Shown: piece after piece, positions 14,136 through 23,135 of the stretch
Position numbering within the stretch: the stretch's first letter is position 1
Layout of the letters: each line of letters opens with the position of its first letter
Source of the DNA: an uncultured Novosphingobium sp.
GTDB taxonomy: Bacteria > Pseudomonadota > Alphaproteobacteria > Sphingomonadales > Sphingomonadaceae
DNA length: 26,675 bases
NCBI GenBank assembly: GCA_946886365.1
Contig: CAMPIM010000041.1
Location: 1-26,675 of the forward strand
Direction of reading: 5' to 3'
Notes under the pieces: model-generated
Database searches by the model: none
Seen by the model: the letters and a program-made list of their open reading frames with translations, nothing else
What the model was told of the DNA's origin: nothing
Program-made: the position numbers and the translations under genes

Positions 14136-15548
14136 ATGGCCAACACGCCAAAAGACATCCTGAAGATGATCGAAGAGAAGGAGATCGAGTGGGTCGATCT
14201 GCGCTTCACCGATCCCAAGGGCAAGTGGCAGCACCTGACCATGGTGTCTTCGGTCCTGGGCGAAGATGAGCTGAACGAAGGCCTGATGTTCGACGGTTCG
14301 TCGATCGAAGGCTGGAAGGCGATCAACGAGTCGGACATGATCCTGAAGCCGGACCTCGACGCCGTCTATGTCGATCCCTTCAGCGCCACCCCGATGCTGA
14401 TCCTGTTCTGCGACATCGTCGAGCCCGACACCGGCGAACTCTACGCCCGTGATCCGCGTTCGACCGCGAAGCGCGCGGAAGCCTTCGTCAAGTCGGCTGG
14501 TTTCGGCGACACCGTCTATGTCGGCCCGGAAGCCGAATTCTTCATGTTCGACGATGTCCGCTTCAACAACGACTATAACGAGTCCTTCTACAAGATCGAC
14601 GACATCGAATTGCCGACCAACACCGGCCGCGAATATGAGGGTGGCAACCTTGGCCACCGTCCGCGCGCCAAGGGCGGCTACTTCCCCGTCGCTCCGGTCG
14701 ATCCGGCCACCGACATTCGCGCCGAGATGGTCACCACCATGCTCGAAATGGGCCTGCCCTGCGACAAGCACCACCATGAAGTGGCCGCTGCCCAGCACGA
14801 ACTCGGCCTGACCTTCGGCACGCTGGTCCAGACCGCCGACCGCATGCAGATCTACAAGTATGTCGTGCAGATGGTCGCCCAGGCCTATGGCAAGACCGCG
14901 ACCTTCATGCCCAAGCCCATCGCGCAGGATAATGGTTCGGGCATGCACACCCACATGTCGATCTGGGACAGCGGCAAGCCGCTGTTCGCGGGCGAAGGCT
15001 ATGCCGGCCTCAGCGACATGTGCCTCTACTTCATCGGCGGCGTCATCAAGCACGCAAAGGCCCTGAACGCCTTCACCAACCCGACGACCAACAGCTACAA
15101 GCGCCTGGTGCCGGGCTTCGAAGCGCCGGTTCTGCTGGCCTATTCGGCGCGCAACCGCTCGGCCTCATGCCGCATTCCCTATGGTGCGGGTTCGAAGGCA
15201 AAGCGGGTGGAGTTCCGCTTCCCCGACGCGATGGCGAACCCCTACCTCTGCTACGCAGCGCTCCTGATGGCTGGTCTGGACGGCATCGAGAACAAGATCC
15301 ATCCGGGTTCCGCGATGGACAAGAACCTCTATGACCTGCCGCCGGAAGAACTGAGCCAGGTGCCGACCGTCTGCGGTTCGCTGCGTGAAGCGCTGAACAG
15401 CCTGGAAGCCGACTATGAGTTCCTGCTGAAGGGCGACGTGTTCACCAAGGACCAGATCGAAGCCTATATCGAGCTGAAGTGGCCCGAAGTGTACCGCTGG
15501 GAAATGGCTCCCTCGCCGGTCGAATTCGACATGTACTACAGCTCCTGA
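14136..15548 (+). CDS. glnA: Glutamine synthetase type I
   Basis: This 470-residue enzyme joins ammonia and glutamate to make glutamine using ATP, as a cytosolic dodecamer. The length is normal for GSI. Motifs include [10 protein letters not shown] at 51-60, the metal-binding GPEAEFF at 130-136, NGSGMHTH at 266-273, and [10 protein letters not shown] near 315. [10 protein letters not shown] contains Tyr399, the expected adenylylation site. I chose the ATG at 14136 because GAAGGG at 14121-14126 lies 9 bases before it and homologues begin MANTPKD. The in-frame ATG at 14115 would add seven residues and place the ribosome binding site inside the gene. A strong terminator follows. The gene is co-directional with glnB and very likely co-transcribed. 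Confidence 0.97.
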   Translation: MANTPKDILKMIEEKEIEWVDLRFTDPKGKWQHLTMVSSVLGEDELNEGLMFDGSSIEGWKAINESDMILKPDLDAVYVDPFSATPMLILFCDIVEPDTGELYARDPRSTAKRAEAFVKSAGFGDTVYVGPEAEFFMFDDVRFNNDYNESFYKIDDIELPTNTGREYEGGNLGHRPRAKGGYFPVAPVDPATDIRAEMVTTMLEMGLPCDKHHHEVAAAQHELGLTFGTLVQTADRMQIYKYVVQMVAQAYGKTATFMPKPIAQDNGSGMHTHMSIWDSGKPLFAGEGYAGLSDMCLYFIGGVIKHAKALNAFTNPTTNSYKRLVPGFEAPVLLAYSARNRSASCRIPYGAGSKAKRVEFRFPDAMANPYLCYAALLMAGLDGIENKIHPGSAMDKNLYDLPPEELSQVPTVCGSLREALNSLEADYEFLLKGDVFTKDQIEAYIELKWPEVYRWEMAPSPVEFDMYYSS

Positions 15549-15573
15549 TTTTTTCGGGTTGCCGTCAAGAAAG

Positions 15574-15609
15574 AAGCTCGGTCACGCAAGTGGCCGGGCT
15601 TTTTCTTTT
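15574..15609 (+). terminator. Intrinsic terminator after glnA
   Basis: A 12-bp stem (AAGCTCGGTCAC with GTGGCCGGGCTT, two G-U pairs) closes a GCAA tetraloop and runs into TTTCTTTT. It lies about 25 bases after the glnA stop codon. This is a textbook rho-independent terminator on the plus strand. Confidence 0.9.
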
Positions 15610-15729
15610 GGTAGGGCCAACGAAATCAGAAACATTTGCGCAACCTGATAGCCATGATGAGTAAGCCTTCATTGATGATTGCCGCGCCGTCCATGTGGGA
15701 TATCAACGTACCCAAAATGGAGGCAGGCC

Positions 15730-16587
15730 GTGACCAACATGCAACCGTCGGCGGGTATCCCCACACTTAGATCCATGGGCCTGCATCGCCATCGCTTCTT
15801 ACGGCGTGCGGCTTTCGCGATCCTGCCGCGGCTCGCGTCCCGAGATATAACCATCTCTCATCACTGGGTCGACGGCGCGAAACTGCGCCTCAATCTGTTT
15901 CGTCACCGCGGCTACTGGTATCATGGCCGGGGGCGCGAAAGTGGTGTGATGTCCAGCCTTGCGCGGCTCATCCAGCCCGGTGACACCGTGATCGAAGCTG
16001 GCGCCCACATCGGATATATCAGCATCTATCTGGCGAAGTTGACCGGTCGTGAGGGCAAGGTCTTCGGCTTCGAGCCCAGCCGCGACAATCTCCGCTATCT
16101 GACCGCCAACGTGGCGTCATTCCCGCAGGTGGAAATCATCCCGGAAGCTGTTGGGGATACCGTAGGGCAGGCGTCCTTCTACGTCGAAAATCTGTCGGGC
16201 CAGAACTCGTCCCTGATCCAGGATTATGAAAATCTGGAAAAGAATAACCAGAACGCCTTTTCAAACCAGCATTACAACCAGATGCAAGTGAATGTGACCA
16301 CCATCGACAGCTTCGTGGCGTCGAGGATGATCAGGCCCGACTTCCTGAAAATCGATATCGAAGGCGCGGAACTGATGGCGTTGAGCGGCATGACCGAATG
16401 CCTGGCCCGCGATCGGCCCAAATTGATGGTGGAAGTGACCAATCAGGAAGACGCCGTGATGCAGCTGATGGCGGCAGCGGGTTACAAGGCGTTCGATAAC
16501 CGCCTGAAGCCCTTCGGCCCGGATGCAGACCAAGGACCGAACCGCTTCTTCATACCCGAAGAACAGTCGGGAAGTATCCGCACCTAA
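15730..16587 (+). CDS. FkbM family methyltransferase
   Basis: This 285-residue protein has a SAM-binding Rossmann fold of the FkbM type. Motif I is VIEAGAHIGYISIYL at 87-101, the acidic residue of motif II is in FGFEP near 113, and KIDIEGAE at 207-214 is the family's characteristic segment. FkbM enzymes mostly O-methylate hydroxyl groups of natural products or sugars, and in sphingomonads they often belong to polysaccharide or glycolipid loci. The substrate is unknown. I chose the GTG at 15730 because GGAGG at 15719-15723 lies 6 bases before it. ATG 15739 is too far for that site, and TTG 15679 lacks one. It stands alone after the glnA terminator and converges with chpT, 26 bases away. Confidence 0.85.
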   Translation: MTNMQPSAGIPTLRSMGLHRHRFLRRAAFAILPRLASRDITISHHWVDGAKLRLNLFRHRGYWYHGRGRESGVMSSLARLIQPGDTVIEAGAHIGYISIYLAKLTGREGKVFGFEPSRDNLRYLTANVASFPQVEIIPEAVGDTVGQASFYVENLSGQNSSLIQDYENLEKNNQNAFSNQHYNQMQVNVTTIDSFVASRMIRPDFLKIDIEGAELMALSGMTECLARDRPKLMVEVTNQEDAVMQLMAAAGYKAFDNRLKPFGPDADQGPNRFFIPEEQSGSIRT

Positions 16588-16613
16588 ACAGACGGCGCAG
16601 GATCAGGACAGCT

Positions 16614-17258
16614 TCATCCAGGGATAGAGGCCCCGAAGAGCAGCACGGGCTCTCCGGCAGGGGATAGCGCGACCTCCCCTCCCGCGCTCGTCACCAGGCT
16701 GCGGATCATCCACGCGGCTGCTGTGCGTGACGCGAGACTGTCTTCCGGGAGCGTTCCTGCAAGAGCGGCGCGAAGATCGGGGTCCAGCACCAGCTTGGGA
16801 CCTTCGGCACGGACCACGATTTCCGTGACGCCAGGCCGCTTTTCGGCACCAATGTCCAGCTGACCACCGCGCACCAGTGCGTCGCCCGCGATGAGGGCGA
16901 GGTTCAGCAATACCTTAACCGGCAGCTTGTCCAGCATGTCGTCATCGACAAGCCAGCCAACCTTGACCCGGCCCGCCGCGAACATGCCCTCAATCGCCAC
17001 GCGGGCTTCGTGCGTGGGCACCGCGTCACCGAAGCCACCCGCCGACCCGAAGGCAAGCCGGAAGAATTTCAACTTGTTGGCCGAAGTTTTCGCGCTGTCG
17101 GCCAGAAGATCCAGGCAGCGCTGGCGCATTTCCGGGTCGGTTTCATCCGCCATCAGCTCCAGACCGTTGTTCAGGGCGCCGACCGGGCTCAACAGATCAT
17201 GGCACAGGCGCGAACAAAGCAAGCTGGCAAATTCGATGCTGTCGGTCGGGTTGGTCAT
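16614..17258 (-). CDS. chpT: Histidine phosphotransferase ChpT
   Basis: This 214-residue protein matches the ChpT/DUF2328 family. In Caulobacter and relatives ChpT passes phosphate from the hybrid kinase CckA to CtrA and CpdR, which control cell cycle, polarity and motility. The phospho-accepting His20 is in SRLCHDLLSPVGALNNGLEL, on the first helix of a histidine-kinase-like dimerisation domain. The rest resembles a degenerate ATPase domain without recognisable ATP-binding boxes, as expected. The ATG at 17258 is the only sensible start; the ribosome binding site is weak. The gene follows the JAMM peptidase gene on the same strand after 91 bases and may be co-transcribed with it. Confidence 0.88.
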   Translation of the reverse strand: MTNPTDSIEFASLLCSRLCHDLLSPVGALNNGLELMADETDPEMRQRCLDLLADSAKTSANKLKFFRLAFGSAGGFGDAVPTHEARVAIEGMFAAGRVKVGWLVDDDMLDKLPVKVLLNLALIAGDALVRGGQLDIGAEKRPGVTEIVVRAEGPKLVLDPDLRAALAGTLPEDSLASRTAAAWMIRSLVTSAGGEVALSPAGEPVLLFGASIPG

Positions 17259-17349
17259 GAAGGGTTCTGCCGCCGGAAATAACTGAAAGGAATGACAGGC
17301 TAATGCGCTGCCGGGCCAGATGATGCAACCCCGGCCTGCCGCCTTTGCC

Positions 17350-17751
17350 TCACATGATGTCGAGCATTGCCTCGGAAAATGTCACCTTTTCCGAACTCCC
17401 CATGCTTGCGATCCAAAGCCGCACTTCTCCCCGGCCGACGATAAGCCACAGGCTGCCGTCGGGGGCCGCATAGGCCGCGTCCGTGGCCGACGGTTCAGGG
17501 CAACCTCCAGGGTGCGAGTGATAATGGCCCATCACGGCTGGTCCACCCGCCCTCGCGGCCTTGTGAGCGGCAAGGAGCGCCGCTGGATCAAGTTCGAAAT
17601 GCCGTGCCGGATCAGGCGCGACATTTTCTGCCGGACGCGCTTGCGTGATGCAGCCGAAATGCCCCAGCAGCAACCCGCAGACTTCGTCAGCGCTGCTGGC
17701 CGCGTGAGACATGATCTGTTCCAGCAGCAATCTTGAAATGCGGACCATCAT
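17350..17751 (-). CDS. M67 family JAMM/Mov34 metallopeptidase
   Basis: This 133-residue protein carries a complete JAMM zinc site: Glu23 in DEVCGLLLG, then His78, His80, Ser88 and Asp91 in HSHPGGCPEPSATD. Bacterial stand-alone JAMM proteins of this size include enzymes that trim C-terminal residues from ubiquitin-like sulfur carrier proteins, but the substrate here is unknown. No ThiS/MoaD-like gene lies next to it. The frame is open to a TTG at 17769; I prefer the ATG at 17751 (a second ATG follows at 17748), since homologues usually begin just before ISRLLL. Its start lies only 17 bases from the start of rluD on the other strand, so the two promoters must overlap the coding sequences. chpT follows downstream. 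Confidence 0.85.
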   Translation of the reverse strand: MMVRISRLLLEQIMSHAASSADEVCGLLLGHFGCITQARPAENVAPDPARHFELDPAALLAAHKAARAGGPAVMGHYHSHPGGCPEPSATDAAYAAPDGSLWLIVGRGEVRLWIASMGSSEKVTFSEAMLDIM

Positions 17752-17768
17752 TCTTACATGCTTAACCA

Positions 17769-18719
17769 ATGGGTTCGGGGGATTCTATCATCGAGACGAC
17801 GATAGGCGAAGCGCAGCATGGCCTTCGCCTGGACAAGGCGCTTGCCGAACTGGTTCCGGAACTTTCACGCGAACGATTGAAGAGCCTGATCGTCGATGGT
17901 CAAGTGACATTGGCGGGACGAACGCTGAGTCCGTCGATGAAGGTGGCCGATGGTCAGACTTTTACGATCAGCATTCCAGCGCCCGCCGATGCCGAAGCGA
18001 TCGCCCAGGATATTCCGCTGACCATCGTGCATGAGGATGCCCACCTGATCGTCGTCGACAAGCCAGCGGGTCTGGTGGTCCACCCGGCGGCTGGCAATCT
18101 GGACGGGACGCTGGTCAACGCACTGCTGCATCATTGTCGCGGGCAATTATCCGGCATTGGCGGTGTGGCTCGGCCCGGCATCGTCCATCGGATCGACAAG
18201 GACACGTCCGGCCTTCTGGTCGTGGCGAAGTCCGACCGGGCGCATGAAGGGCTGGCACAGCAGTTCAAGGCGCACAGCATCGACCGGCTATATGCAGCGA
18301 TCGTCTACGGGCTTCCCCAACCGGCAGCTGGAACGATCGACACTTGGATCGGAAGGTCGGATATGGACCGCAAGAAAATGGCGGTCCATCGCGAAGGACG
18401 TGGCAAGCATGCTGTCACCCATTATCGTACGATCGAGCGCCTGAGCGGCGCGGCATTGGTGGAATGCAAGCTGGAAACCGGACGGACCCACCAGGTGCGC
18501 GTTCATATGGCACATCTGGGTCACCCCTTGATCGGCGACCCGGTTTACAGTAGAGAGAGAAAAGGTTTCAAAACGATACTGGAAACGATGCGTTTCAGAA
18601 GGCAGGCATTGCACGCGAAACAGCTGGGGTTCATACATCCGGTGACGGGGCAAAAACTCAGCTTTGACAGCGCACTGCCTGCCGACATGCAGGAACTGTT
18701 AAGCGAGCTCCACGTATAG
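17769..18719 (+). CDS. rluD: RluD-type 23S rRNA pseudouridine synthase
   Basis: This 316-residue enzyme isomerises specific uridines in helix 69 of 23S rRNA. It has an N-terminal S4 RNA-binding domain (about 17-75, with RLDKALAELVPELSRERLKSLI), then the RluA-type catalytic domain. The catalytic Asp143 is in HRIDKDTSGLLVVAK, and ETGRTHQVRVHMAHLGHPLIGD near 240-262 is the second family signature. The length and S4 domain favour RluD over RluA or RluC, but RluC cannot be fully excluded. The ATG at 17769 is the first in frame. It is divergent from the JAMM peptidase gene and lies 77 bases before rpoH. Confidence 0.9.
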   Translation: MGSGDSIIETTIGEAQHGLRLDKALAELVPELSRERLKSLIVDGQVTLAGRTLSPSMKVADGQTFTISIPAPADAEAIAQDIPLTIVHEDAHLIVVDKPAGLVVHPAAGNLDGTLVNALLHHCRGQLSGIGGVARPGIVHRIDKDTSGLLVVAKSDRAHEGLAQQFKAHSIDRLYAAIVYGLPQPAAGTIDTWIGRSDMDRKKMAVHREGRGKHAVTHYRTIERLSGAALVECKLETGRTHQVRVHMAHLGHPLIGDPVYSRERKGFKTILETMRFRRQALHAKQLGFIHPVTGQKLSFDSALPADMQELLSELHV

Positions 18720-18722
18720 GTT

Positions 18723-18751
18723 TTGACAAGTTTGCGACGGCGCATCGGATG
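18723..18751 (+). promoter_or_regulatory. Possible rpoH promoter
   Basis: A perfect TTGACA (18723-18728) begins 3 bases after the rluD stop codon. The sequence 17-18 bases downstream (CGGATG) is a poor -10 element. The 77-base gap between rluD and rpoH is the natural place for an rpoH promoter. The -35 is clear; the rest is weak. Confidence 0.35.
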
Positions 18752-18796
18752 CCTCTTCTGGGTCCCGCCGCGCACGAAAGGGAAAGGTGAAGCGAC

Positions 18797-19708
18797 ATGG
18801 CTGCCAAAAGCAATGTCCCCGCGGTTCCAGCGCTGGGCGGTGAAGCCAGCCTCAACCGCTATCTGTCGGAAATCCGCAAGTTTCCGCTGCTGACGCCTGA
18901 GCAGGAATATATGCTCGCCAAGCGTTACGCGGAACATCAGGATCCCGAAGCGGCGGCGCAACTGGTGACGTCCCACCTGCGCCTGGTTGCGAAGATCGCC
19001 ATGGGTTATCGCGGCTATGGCCTGCCGGTCAGCGAGTTGATCAGCGAAGGCAATATCGGCCTGATGCAGGGCGTGAAGAAGTTTGAGCCGGAACGCGGTT
19101 TTCGCCTGGCCACTTACGCCATGTGGTGGATTCGCGCGTCGATCCAGGAATTCATTCTTCGCAGCTGGTCGCTGGTGAAGATGGGCACCACTGCGGCGCA
19201 AAAGAAGCTGTTCTTCAACCTTCGCCGGATGAAGAACAACATCGAAGCGTTCGAGGATGGCGACCTTCACCCCGACGACGTCAAGAAGATCGCTACCGAC
19301 CTGGGCGTGACCGAGGAAGACGTGGTCTCCATGAACCGTCGCATGGCGATGGGCGGCGACACGTCGCTCAACGTCCCGATGCGCGAGGACGGCGAAGGGC
19401 AATGGCAGGATTGGCTCGCTGACACCGACCCGTTGCAGGACGAGCTGGTCGCGGATGAGCAGGAAAAGACGCTGCGTCACGATATGCTGGTCGAGGCGAT
19501 GGACGATCTGAACGATCGTGAAAAGCATATCCTTGCCGAGCGGCGTCTGGCCGAAGAGCCCAAGACGCTCGAGGAACTGAGCCAGGTCTACGGCGTGTCG
19601 CGTGAGCGTGTTCGCCAGATCGAGGTGCGCGCCTTTGAAAAGCTGCAAAAGGCCATGATGCGGATTGCTGGCGACAAGCTGGGCAAGATGCGGTTGGCAC
19701 TGGCCTGA
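18797..19708 (+). CDS. rpoH: RNA polymerase heat-shock sigma factor RpoH
   Basis: This 303-residue sigma-70 family protein directs transcription of heat-shock genes. Region 2 is clear (SHLRLVAKIAMGYRGYGLPV from residue 59, then the -10-binding ATYAMWWIRASIQEFIL at about 105-121). The RpoH box QKKLFFNLRRMK at 135-146 separates it from housekeeping sigma factors. Region 4.2 ends with a helix-turn-helix near 254-280 (GVSRERVRQIEVRAFEKLQ). The ATG at 18797 has GAAAGG about ten bases upstream. Alphaproteobacteria often have two RpoH copies, and this sequence alone does not tell which one this is. A strong terminator lies 22 bases after the stop. Candidate targets (clpP, clpX) lie 2-4 kb away in the same window. 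Confidence 0.95.
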   Translation: MAAKSNVPAVPALGGEASLNRYLSEIRKFPLLTPEQEYMLAKRYAEHQDPEAAAQLVTSHLRLVAKIAMGYRGYGLPVSELISEGNIGLMQGVKKFEPERGFRLATYAMWWIRASIQEFILRSWSLVKMGTTAAQKKLFFNLRRMKNNIEAFEDGDLHPDDVKKIATDLGVTEEDVVSMNRRMAMGGDTSLNVPMREDGEGQWQDWLADTDPLQDELVADEQEKTLRHDMLVEAMDDLNDREKHILAERRLAEEPKTLEELSQVYGVSRERVRQIEVRAFEKLQKAMMRIAGDKLGKMRLALA

Positions 19709-19730
19709 CGCTCATTACAATGAGTTAGGA

Positions 19731-19757
19731 AGCCCCGGAGTGATCCGGGGCTTTTTT
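19731..19757 (+). terminator. Intrinsic terminator after rpoH
   Basis: A perfect 9-bp stem, AGCCCCGGA with TCCGGGGCT, closes a GTGA tetraloop and is followed by five further Ts. It starts 22 bases after the rpoH stop codon and separates it from mtgA. Confidence 0.93.
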
Positions 19758-19847
19758 GCGGCCGTTAGCAGCGGCCGATTTATGGCGGATTGGCTCGGCG
19801 GTGCGTGCCAACTTGAATGCTCGACGGATCGCGCTACGAACGAGCAA

Positions 19848-20546
19848 ATGAGTGCCACCATCGCCGCTTCGTCTCGCCGCCGCTTCCGTTGGGCCGGCTT
19901 CGTCATCCGGATACTGGGGTTTTTTATCGCGCTCTCATTGCTGTTGGTGCTGCTCTATCGCTTCGTACCGCCCCCTGTGACGTTGACGATGCTGGCCGAT
20001 CCGAATGGCATCACCAAGGATTGGGTGGGTCTGGACGATATCGATCCGAACATGGCGCGCGCGGCCATTGCGGGCGAAGACAGCCGCTTTTGCAGTCATC
20101 ATGGTTTCGACGCGGTCGCGATCGCGCAAGCCCTCCGTCACAATGTCAGTGGCGGACGGATTCGCGGCGGATCGACTATCAGCCAGCAAACCGCGAAGAA
20201 CGTGTTCCTGTTTCAGGGTGGCGGTTTCATCCGCAAGGGATTTGAAGCCTGGTTTACTGTCTTGATCGAGGCGATTTGGGGCAAGCGGCGGATCATGGAG
20301 GTGTATCTGAACGTCGCGGAGACGGGGATTGGGACTTATGGCGTGCAGGCTGGTGCCATGCGCTATTTCCACCATGGGGCGGGCAAGCTGACGCGCGGGG
20401 AAGCGGCCCGTCTTGCTGCCGTGCTGCCATTGCCCAAGAAAAGGGGCGCGATTGCGCCGCAAGGCTTTACCCGGCGATATGGCAACAGCATCACGAGCCG
20501 GATCGGGGTGGTGCAGCGGGACGGTTTGGATAGCTGCGTGCGATAA
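19848..20546 (+). CDS. mtgA: Monofunctional peptidoglycan glycosyltransferase
   Basis: This 232-residue GT51 enzyme polymerises lipid II into glycan strands at the periplasmic side of the inner membrane. It has one N-terminal membrane anchor (about 16-40), then the catalytic domain. The key motifs are AGEDSRFCSHHGFD with catalytic Glu77, RGGSTISQQTAKNVFL, and RRIMEVYLNVAETGIGTYG. There is no transpeptidase domain, so it is MtgA and not a class A penicillin-binding protein. The frame is open upstream through the rpoH terminator, so it must start after it. I chose the ATG at 19848; an ATG at 19782 would add 22 atypical residues. Neither has a good ribosome binding site. Confidence 0.92.
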   Translation: MSATIAASSRRRFRWAGFVIRILGFFIALSLLLVLLYRFVPPPVTLTMLADPNGITKDWVGLDDIDPNMARAAIAGEDSRFCSHHGFDAVAIAQALRHNVSGGRIRGGSTISQQTAKNVFLFQGGGFIRKGFEAWFTVLIEAIWGKRRIMEVYLNVAETGIGTYGVQAGAMRYFHHGAGKLTRGEAARLAAVLPLPKKRGAIAPQGFTRRYGNSITSRIGVVQRDGLDSCVR

Positions 20547-20763
20547 ATGAGGGCGTTGGGGTTGGGTGGAAAGCATTCCGCATAGAAACGTCAGTTCGGC
20601 TGAAGTGGGTGTCATGCCTGTCGCGCATCCTCCTAACTTCCAGCTTGCGCTCGCATTATGTAATGATTGGCGGCTAATTGATTCAAGCCGCGCCAGAAAT
20701 CCGATGGTCGCTGCCTCGCATTTGGCGTGCTGATCAAATGGAACGTTGGGGGTGTGGGGTTGA
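20547..20763. other. Gap without recognisable gene
   Basis: This 217-base stretch between mtgA and the broken protease gene holds no convincing gene, terminator or repeat on either strand. The end nearest mtgA contains a segment (20578-20600) faintly similar to one at 21663-21690 on the other side of the protease gene, sharing CATTC and ACGTCAG. It may be degraded intergenic or mobile DNA. Confidence 0.4.
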
Positions 20764-21619
20764 ATGAAGCGGGTTCGAATTTCGCGCAATGAGTCATACC
20801 AGTCGATACCGATCACCATGTTTCGTGCTGATGAGGGCGGCGCACGAACCGCTGAAGCTCACGGCACTGGCTTTATCTGGGAGAGCAGTGGAGTTTGGTA
20901 TCTAATAACGAATGTGCACAATCTCACAGGCTGGAACTACACGGCGAACTGTGCGCTTTCGGATATGGCGTTCACGCCGACAAACATCGACTTCAATCTT
21001 GGGGTTTTGGGCGCTCGATCCCCAAGGCGCGCGAAGGTGGTATCGACGAGGATGGAGCCTGCCACTTTCTTCTGACAATGGACCCAATTGGCTGGTGCAT
21101 CCGATACACCGTGAATTGGTCGATGTAGCTGCGCTTCAGCTGTGTGCCGTACCGGACGATGAAGCATTGCGAGTTCTCTCGGTCGACGGGTTCGCGACTA
21201 CACCGATAAATCTTCATCGTTGGGATCGCTTTGATGTCTCGGCAGGCGATGATGCCTTCGTTCTGGGCTTTCCCTTCAACATGTCTGGCGGTCACTTTCC
21301 TATCTGGAAAAGGGCATCGATAGCAACCGAACCCGACATCGATCTAGAAGGATTGCCGAAGCTGTTGCTCGATACTGCTACACGGAAGGGGATGTCTGGT
21401 TCGCCAGTGCTTCACGTCCGGAGGGGTTTAACAAATCCCTCGGGTGCGTTTGGAGACGATTCTATAATCGGCGAGGCCACAGGTTTTCTTGGCATATATT
21501 CGGGTAGAATCGGTGAAGATCCGTTAGGCGTTCAACTTGGGATCGTTTGGAAGGCGCAGGTAATCGATGAGGTAATTGCAGGAGGCGTGAAGGGCAAATG
21601 GCATTGGGAGCAATCATGA
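20764..21619 (+). pseudogene. Trypsin-like serine protease gene with frameshift
   Basis: Two overlapping frames together encode a trypsin-like peptidase. The first (20764-21075) has GTGFIWES and then ITNVHN, with catalytic His52. The second continues with DNGPNWLVHP and VDVAALQL, containing the Asp at 21122-21124, and then GMSGSPVLH, containing the Ser at 21395-21397. The frames meet near 21001-21008 in GGGGTTTT. Removing one base there joins NLG to FWALDPQG and gives one frame of 284 residues. All three catalytic residues would then be present. The family is typically annotated as a trypsin-like peptidase domain protein of unknown role. The base composition looks less GC-rich than the neighbours, suggesting accessory DNA. 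A sequencing error in the homopolymer is the main alternative to a real frameshift. Confidence 0.75.
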
Positions 21620-21752
21620 TAGCCGAAACAGAGCCCCTGCTCATCCAATAGGTCTAATGCCCATTCTAGCGACGTCAGCTTCTGGTCATAGCCGACAGTC
21701 CATTCAGCGAATAACCGAAACGGCTAGAGGGCGTCCTGTTTCCCGACCCACC

Positions 21753-21787
21753 AAAAAGCCCCGCCGGAGCCATCCAGCGGGGCTTTT
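21753..21787 (-). terminator. Intrinsic terminator after clpX, possibly bidirectional
   Basis: Arms AAAAGCCCCGC (21754-21764) and GCGGGGCTTTT (21777-21787) form an 11-bp stem with a 12-base loop. Read on the minus strand it ends in a run of five Ts, 24 bases after the clpX stop. It could also stop plus-strand transcription coming from the protease gene. The stretch 21620-21752 before it contains no gene. Confidence 0.88.
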
Positions 21788-21810
21788 GAACGCCTAAGAG
21801 AACACCGCGA

Positions 21811-23079
21811 TCAGGCGGCGTCTTCGGCGCGTTTGTCCTTTTCGCTGAAGACCCGGATCGGTTCCTTGGTTCCAGCCACAACATCCTTGTCGACGACGAC
21901 TTCGCCCACCCCTTCCATCGACGGCAGATCGAACATCGTATCGAGCAGGATCGATTCCAGGATCGACCGCAGACCGCGCGCGCCGGTCTTCCGCTCGATC
22001 GCCTTCTTCGCGATCGCCGTAAGGGCGTCGTCCGTGAAGCTCAGTTCGACATTTTCCATGTCGAACAGTTTGCCATATTGCTTCACCAACGCGTTCTTCG
22101 GTTCGACCAGAATCTTGACCAATGCGGTCACGTCGAGATCTTCCAGTGTCGCGATGACCGGCAGGCGGCCGACGAACTCGGGAATCAGGCCGAACTTCAG
22201 CAAATCTTCCGGCTCAGACTGACGCAGCAGTTCGCCGGTCTTACGCTCTTCGGGGGCCGCGACATGGGCGCCAAACCCGATCGACTTGGCTTCCAGACGA
22301 TCGCCAATGATCCGCTCCAGCCCGGCAAAGGCGCCGCCGCAGATGAACAGGATGTTGGTCGTATCGACCTGAAGGAACTCCTGCTGCGGGTGCTTGCGGC
22401 CGCCCTGTGGGGGAACCGAAGCAGTGGTGCCTTCCATCAGCTTCAGCAGTGCCTGCTGAACGCCCTCGCCCGATACGTCGCGGGTGATCGAGGGGTTTTC
22501 AGCCTTGCGGCTAATCTTGTCGATTTCGTCGATATAGACGATGCCGCGCTGAGCTTTTTCCACATTATAATCGGACGCTTGGAGCAGCTTAAGGATGATG
22601 TTTTCCACATCCTCACCAACATAGCCCGCCTCGGTCAGGGTCGTGGCGTCGGCCATGGTGAAGGGCACGTCGAACGTCTTGGCCAGCGTTTGTGCTAGCA
22701 GCGTCTTGCCGCAGCCGGTGGGGCCGACGAGCAGAATGTTCGATTTGGCGAGTTCGACCTCACCCGGCTTGGTGCCGTGATTGAGGCGCTTGTAATGGTT
22801 GTGGACGGCGACCGACAGGACACGCTTCGCCCGGTTCTGGCCGATCACATAATCGTCCAGCACATCGCAGATTTCCTGCGGGGTCGGCACACCGCCATCC
22901 TTCTTGCCGACGAGACCGCCCTTGGTCTCCTCGCGGATGATGTCGTTGCACAGTTCCACGCACTCGTCGCAGATGAAGACGGTCGGCCCCGCGATCAGCT
23001 TACGCACCTCATGCTGCGACTTGCCGCAGAAGGAGCAGTAAAGCGTGCTTTTGGAATCGGAGCCTGTAAGCTTAGTCAT
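21811..23079 (-). CDS. clpX: ClpXP protease ATPase subunit ClpX
   Basis: This 422-residue AAA+ unfoldase feeds substrates to ClpP. The N-terminal zinc-binding domain has Cys15, Cys18, Cys37 and Cys40. Walker A is GPTGCGKT at 119-126, the pore loop GYVG is at 152-155, and Walker B IVYIDEID is at 180-187. RKHPQQE (RKH loop) and the sensor-2 segment [13 protein letters not shown] near 365-377 are also present. The length is normal. The ATG at 23079 is preceded by GGAGG at a long spacing. clpP lies 132 bases upstream, and that gap is long enough for a separate promoter. In alphaproteobacteria ClpXP degrades CtrA, which links functionally to ChpT in this window. Confidence 0.97.
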   Translation of the reverse strand: MTKLTGSDSKSTLYCSFCGKSQHEVRKLIAGPTVFICDECVELCNDIIREETKGGLVGKKDGGVPTPQEICDVLDDYVIGQNRAKRVLSVAVHNHYKRLNHGTKPGEVELAKSNILLVGPTGCGKTLLAQTLAKTFDVPFTMADATTLTEAGYVGEDVENIILKLLQASDYNVEKAQRGIVYIDEIDKISRKAENPSITRDVSGEGVQQALLKLMEGTTASVPPQGGRKHPQQEFLQVDTTNILFICGGAFAGLERIIGDRLEAKSIGFGAHVAAPEERKTGELLRQSEPEDLLKFGLIPEFVGRLPVIATLEDLDVTALVKILVEPKNALVKQYGKLFDMENVELSFTDDALTAIAKKAIERKTGARGLRSILESILLDTMFDLPSMEGVGEVVVDKDVVAGTKEPIRVFSEKDKRAEDAA

Positions 23080-23135
23080 TCGCCAATCTTTCCTCCCTGC
23101 CCCAAGCGAAAAGCCGCGACGGCGAGGGATATTCT

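Noticed and set aside
18545..19648. Long minus-strand open frame opposite rpoH
   Set aside because: It mirrors rpoH, whose motifs are unambiguous, and has no start signal or domain of its own.
19935..20819. Minus-strand open frame opposite mtgA and the following gap
   Set aside because: Most of it is a shadow of mtgA. The part in the gap has no recognisable domain, although I considered a degraded mobile element.
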